Positions 15,295 through 17,124 of a DNA stretch of 17,124 bases are shown here, piece after piece. The translations under genes and the position numbers were made by a program. The notes beneath the pieces are model-generated. The model did no database searches and was not told the origin of the DNA. It saw only the letters and a program-made list of their open reading frames with translations. The stretch comes from CAYXXN01 sp964469055 (GTDB taxonomy: Bacteria; Acidobacteriota; Thermoanaerobaculia; Multivoradales; JAHEKO01), in contig CAYXXN010000050.1 of the NCBI GenBank assembly GCA_964469055.1, positions 1-17,124 of the forward strand, written 5' to 3'. Each line of letters opens with the position of its first letter. Positions within the stretch are counted from its first letter, which is position 1.

Positions 15295-16020
15295 GTGATC
15301 GATCTCCACATCCACCTACTGCCCGGCGTCGACGACGGGCCGTCCGACCTCGCCGAGGCCGCCGCCATGTGCCGGCAGGCGGCGAGCGACGGCTGCACGG
15401 TCCTCGTGGCGACCCCGCACCAGCGCTGCGGGCGCTGGTGGAACACCGAGCCGGAGCGACTCGAGGAGTTGCGTCGCGCCGTCGCCGAGGCAGCCGGTAC
15501 GGCCGTCGAAGTGCGACTGGGAGCGGAGATCCGGGTCGACTCCGACTTGCTGGAGGATGTCGAGGGCCTGCCGGCTTCCGGCCTACTGCCGCTCGCCGGC
15601 TCCCGCTTCCTGCTCGTCGAGTTCGACCGCTACGGGCTCGGGCCGGAGCCCGAGCCCGTCATCGACGAGCTGTTGGCGCTCGGCTGGCGGCCGCTCGTCG
15701 CCCACCCGGAGTTCGTGCCCCAGCTCGCCGGGAATCCCCAAAGGGCCGCAAGGTTGGTGGCCTCCGGCGCGCGCCTTCAGGTCACGGCGGCAAGCGTCGT
15801 CGGGCGATTCGGCCGGCTCGCCCAACGGGCCACGCATGAGCTGCTCGACGCAGGCCTCGTCCACGTGCTGGCAAGCGACGCTCACGGGCCCGTGTGGCGG
15901 CCGCCGGGCCTGACCGAGGCTCGCTCCTACGTGAGCGGTCGTTGGGGGGAGGCCGCGGCGACGCTGCTCACCGAGCGGAATCCCCGCGCCGTCCTCGAGA
16001 ACCGCGAGATCGGGCTCTAG
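15295..16020 (+). CDS. CpsB/YwqE-type PHP-domain tyrosine phosphatase
   Basis: This 241-residue metal-dependent phosphatase should dephosphorylate the BY-kinase encoded upstream, resetting the cycle that drives polymerisation and export. PHP-domain metal ligands are clear: His5 and His7 in IDLHIHLLPGVDDGP, His42 in ATPH, Glu78 in GAE, His137 in AHPE, and Asp195 with His197 in SDAHG. The Arg that usually follows HPE is Phe140 here. The GTG at 15295 is used because the metal-binding motif begins at residue 3, leaving no room for a later start, and GCGGGG lies 5 bases upstream. The gene ends at a TAG that forms the left arm of a long inverted repeat, suggesting the end of this transcription unit. 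Low-molecular-weight Wzb phosphatases usually fill this role in proteobacteria, so the CpsB type is a lineage hint. Confidence 0.93.
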   Translation: MIDLHIHLLPGVDDGPSDLAEAAAMCRQAASDGCTVLVATPHQRCGRWWNTEPERLEELRRAVAEAAGTAVEVRLGAEIRVDSDLLEDVEGLPASGLLPLAGSRFLLVEFDRYGLGPEPEPVIDELLALGWRPLVAHPEFVPQLAGNPQRAARLVASGARLQVTAASVVGRFGRLAQRATHELLDAGLVHVLASDAHGPVWRPPGLTEARSYVSGRWGEAAATLLTERNPRAVLENREIGL

Positions 16021-16042
16021 AGGGCGCTCGAGCGCCTCCTAG
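16017..16042. repeat. 26-base inverted repeat after the phosphatase gene
   Basis: Two 13-base arms meet without a loop. The 14-base core GGCGCTCGAGCGCC is a perfect palindrome, flanked by one G-T pair and one A-C mismatch, then four more pairs (CTAG on both sides). No T-run follows (TGTTAGCTTTGG comes next), so it is a poor rho-independent terminator. It could be a regulator binding site for the next gene or a hairpin that protects the 3' end of the exopolysaccharide mRNA. Confidence 0.55.
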
Positions 16043-16049
16043 TGTTAGC
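16043..16049 (+). promoter_or_regulatory. Candidate -10 region of the last gene
   Basis: TGTTAGCTTT, just after the inverted repeat, contains TTAGCT or TAGCTT about 10 bases before the ATG at 16060. It would give a short leader, as at metF and the gene at 7753. The palindrome would then occupy the -35 to -10 spacer. Matches to consensus are weak. Confidence 0.25.
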
Positions 16050-16059
16050 TTTGGCGCCC

Positions 16060-17124
16060 ATGCGACGTGCCGCGATCGTCTTGGCCGGGGCGCTGGCCGC
16101 GCGGTGTCTGCTCGCCGCCGACCCGTTCTACGAGAACCTGCTGGCGGAGGGCGCCCTCGCGGCCGAGCGCGGCGACGCCGTCGAGGCGGCGCGCAAGCTG
16201 CGCATCGCTTGCTTCGGGTTCCTGGGCGAGCCGCCGCTCCTGGCCGAGTGTCAGACGCGACTCGCCATGGTGCACGCCGAGCGCGGGGACCGCCCAGCCT
16301 TCGAGCAGGGCTTCGGTCGGGTGATCGAGCTCGAGCGGCGCTTCGGCGCCTACGGCGCGGCGGCGCTGCCCGAGCCGCTGCGCCTCGCCTTCGAGGAGCG
16401 GGTCCTGGCCTGGATCCCGGCGACGACGCTCGGCGAAGTGCCGGTCTTCGCCGCGGCCCTGCGCCGCCAGAGCGTGGCGCGGCTGGCGTCCCTGCCCACC
16501 ACCGAGCGCCGCCACGAGCTCGAGGCCCTGGCGGCCGCCGAGCCGAACAACCCGGAGTGGCCGCTGGCGCTGGCCGGCATCGCCGCGGCCGAGCGCAACG
16601 TCCTCGTCGCCCGCGAGTGGCTGGATCGCGCGCAGTCGCTCTCCCCACAGGATGCGGTGGGCCGCTGCTTGCGCGGCGCGGTCGCGGCCATGGCCGCGGC
16701 GTGCGCCGCGGCCGTCGCCGACCTGCCTTCCTGCACGGGACCGCCGGCCGGGCCCCAGGAGGCCGTCGAGCAGCTCGCCTGCTGGGCGGCCACCGGCGAT
16801 CTCGCGGCCGCCGAAGCTTTCGCCGTCGCCCTGCCACCCGCGCTGCGGGACTCGCGGCCGGTGCGCAAACTCAGCCGTGAGATCACGCGCGCCCGCGAGC
16901 AGCAGTCACAGGCCGCAGCGTTGGTCGCCGCCGCTACCTCGGCCGGGGACGCCGTCGAAGCAGCGGACCCGGCGGAGGACGCGGCTGCCTCCGCTCCGGA
17001 GCCGGCCCCCGCACCGCCTGCGCCCCGGCCCGAGCAGCAATTGCGCGACCTGCGCGGCGCCCTGCGCCGCAGCCGCGACTACGAGTCGGTCAACCGGGTG
17101 TGCGATCAGCTCACACGCCTCGCC
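16060..17124 (+). CDS. Secreted or anchored helical-repeat protein (3' end outside the window)
   Basis: The frame stays open from the ATG at 16060 to the right edge (355 codons). It begins with an Arg-containing, hydrophobic N-terminus (MRRAAIVLAGALAA, then a Cys at residue 16 and LLAADP), which looks like a signal peptide. The context ALAARC does not fit a lipobox well. The body is Ala/Glu/Arg-rich and helical with TPR-like units, for example FYENLLAEGALAAERGDAVEAARKL near 23-48 and EPNNPEWPLALAGIAAAERN near 163-182. An acidic, Pro/Ala-rich linker (about 300-330) leads into another helical stretch (QQLRDLRGALRRSRDYESVNRV) cut by the edge. No enzyme motif is visible. It may assist envelope or polysaccharide functions like the repeat protein at 7753, but that is only positional. 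Confidence 0.75.
   Translation, partial: MRRAAIVLAGALAARCLLAADPFYENLLAEGALAAERGDAVEAARKLRIACFGFLGEPPLLAECQTRLAMVHAERGDRPAFEQGFGRVIELERRFGAYGAAALPEPLRLAFEERVLAWIPATTLGEVPVFAAALRRQSVARLASLPTTERRHELEALAAAEPNNPEWPLALAGIAAAERNVLVAREWLDRAQSLSPQDAVGRCLRGAVAAMAAACAAAVADLPSCTGPPAGPQEAVEQLACWAATGDLAAAEAFAVALPPALRDSRPVRKLSREITRAREQQSQAAALVAAATSAGDAVEAADPAEDAAASAPEPAPAPPAPRPEQQLRDLRGALRRSRDYESVNRVCDQLTRLA

Noticed and set aside
13500..15839. 779-codon plus-strand frame across the kinase and phosphatase genes
   Set aside because: It is an Arg/Gly/Ala-rich shifted frame. The kinase and phosphatase motifs lie in the other frames.

Overview
The window looks like a piece of a high-GC (roughly 70% by eye), Gram-negative bacterial chromosome. 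An outer-membrane-type secreted protein, a Wza-like exporter and a lipoprotein point to a diderm envelope. The taxon cannot be fixed from the sequence alone. An Acidobacteriota-like or similar uncultured lineage is a guess; the MetF resembles the form I associate with Bacteroidota and relatives. No tRNA, rRNA, CRISPR, insertion sequence or phage gene was seen, and no gap between genes exceeds 300 bases.

Left part (1-7684, all on the minus strand): a methionine/SAM-centred block. metF (7684-6734) is followed by a small lipoprotein gene (6601-6269). Then comes a regulatory leader at 6230-6037: a sigma70-type promoter, a SAM-I/IV-like riboswitch aptamer and a rho-independent terminator that ends just before the metH start codon. 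metH leads a tightly packed run: metH, a secreted TlpA-like thiol protein, a DinB-family protein, a RuBisCO-like protein (RLP) and a cupin that runs off the left edge. The RLP/cupin pair matches the gene types of the Rhodospirillum rubrum MTA-isoprenoid shunt, in which methylthio sugar phosphate made from SAM by-products becomes 1-deoxyxylulose 5-phosphate and methanethiol. Sitting behind a SAM-sensing leader and metH, the cluster reads as one sulfur and SAM by-product recycling unit.

Right part (7753-17124): an exopolysaccharide locus, mostly on the plus strand. It holds a membrane-anchored helical-repeat protein of unknown family, a Wzy/WaaL-type polymerase or ligase on the minus strand that overlaps it tail to tail, a secreted probable beta-barrel protein, a Wza-like polysaccharide export protein with two SLBB units, a Wzc-type chain-length regulator fused to a BY-kinase, the CpsB/YwqE-type PHP phosphatase expected to oppose that kinase, and the start of another helical-repeat protein cut by the right edge.

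The clearest oddities are two genes (the RLP and the Wzc-type kinase) whose conserved N-termini lie upstream of every ATG, GTG or TTG and are best explained by CTG starts behind Shine-Dalgarno sequences; the SAM-responsive leader; and the RLP/cupin/DinB/TlpA grouping. Functional statements rest on recognised motifs and remembered family features. No database search was run.
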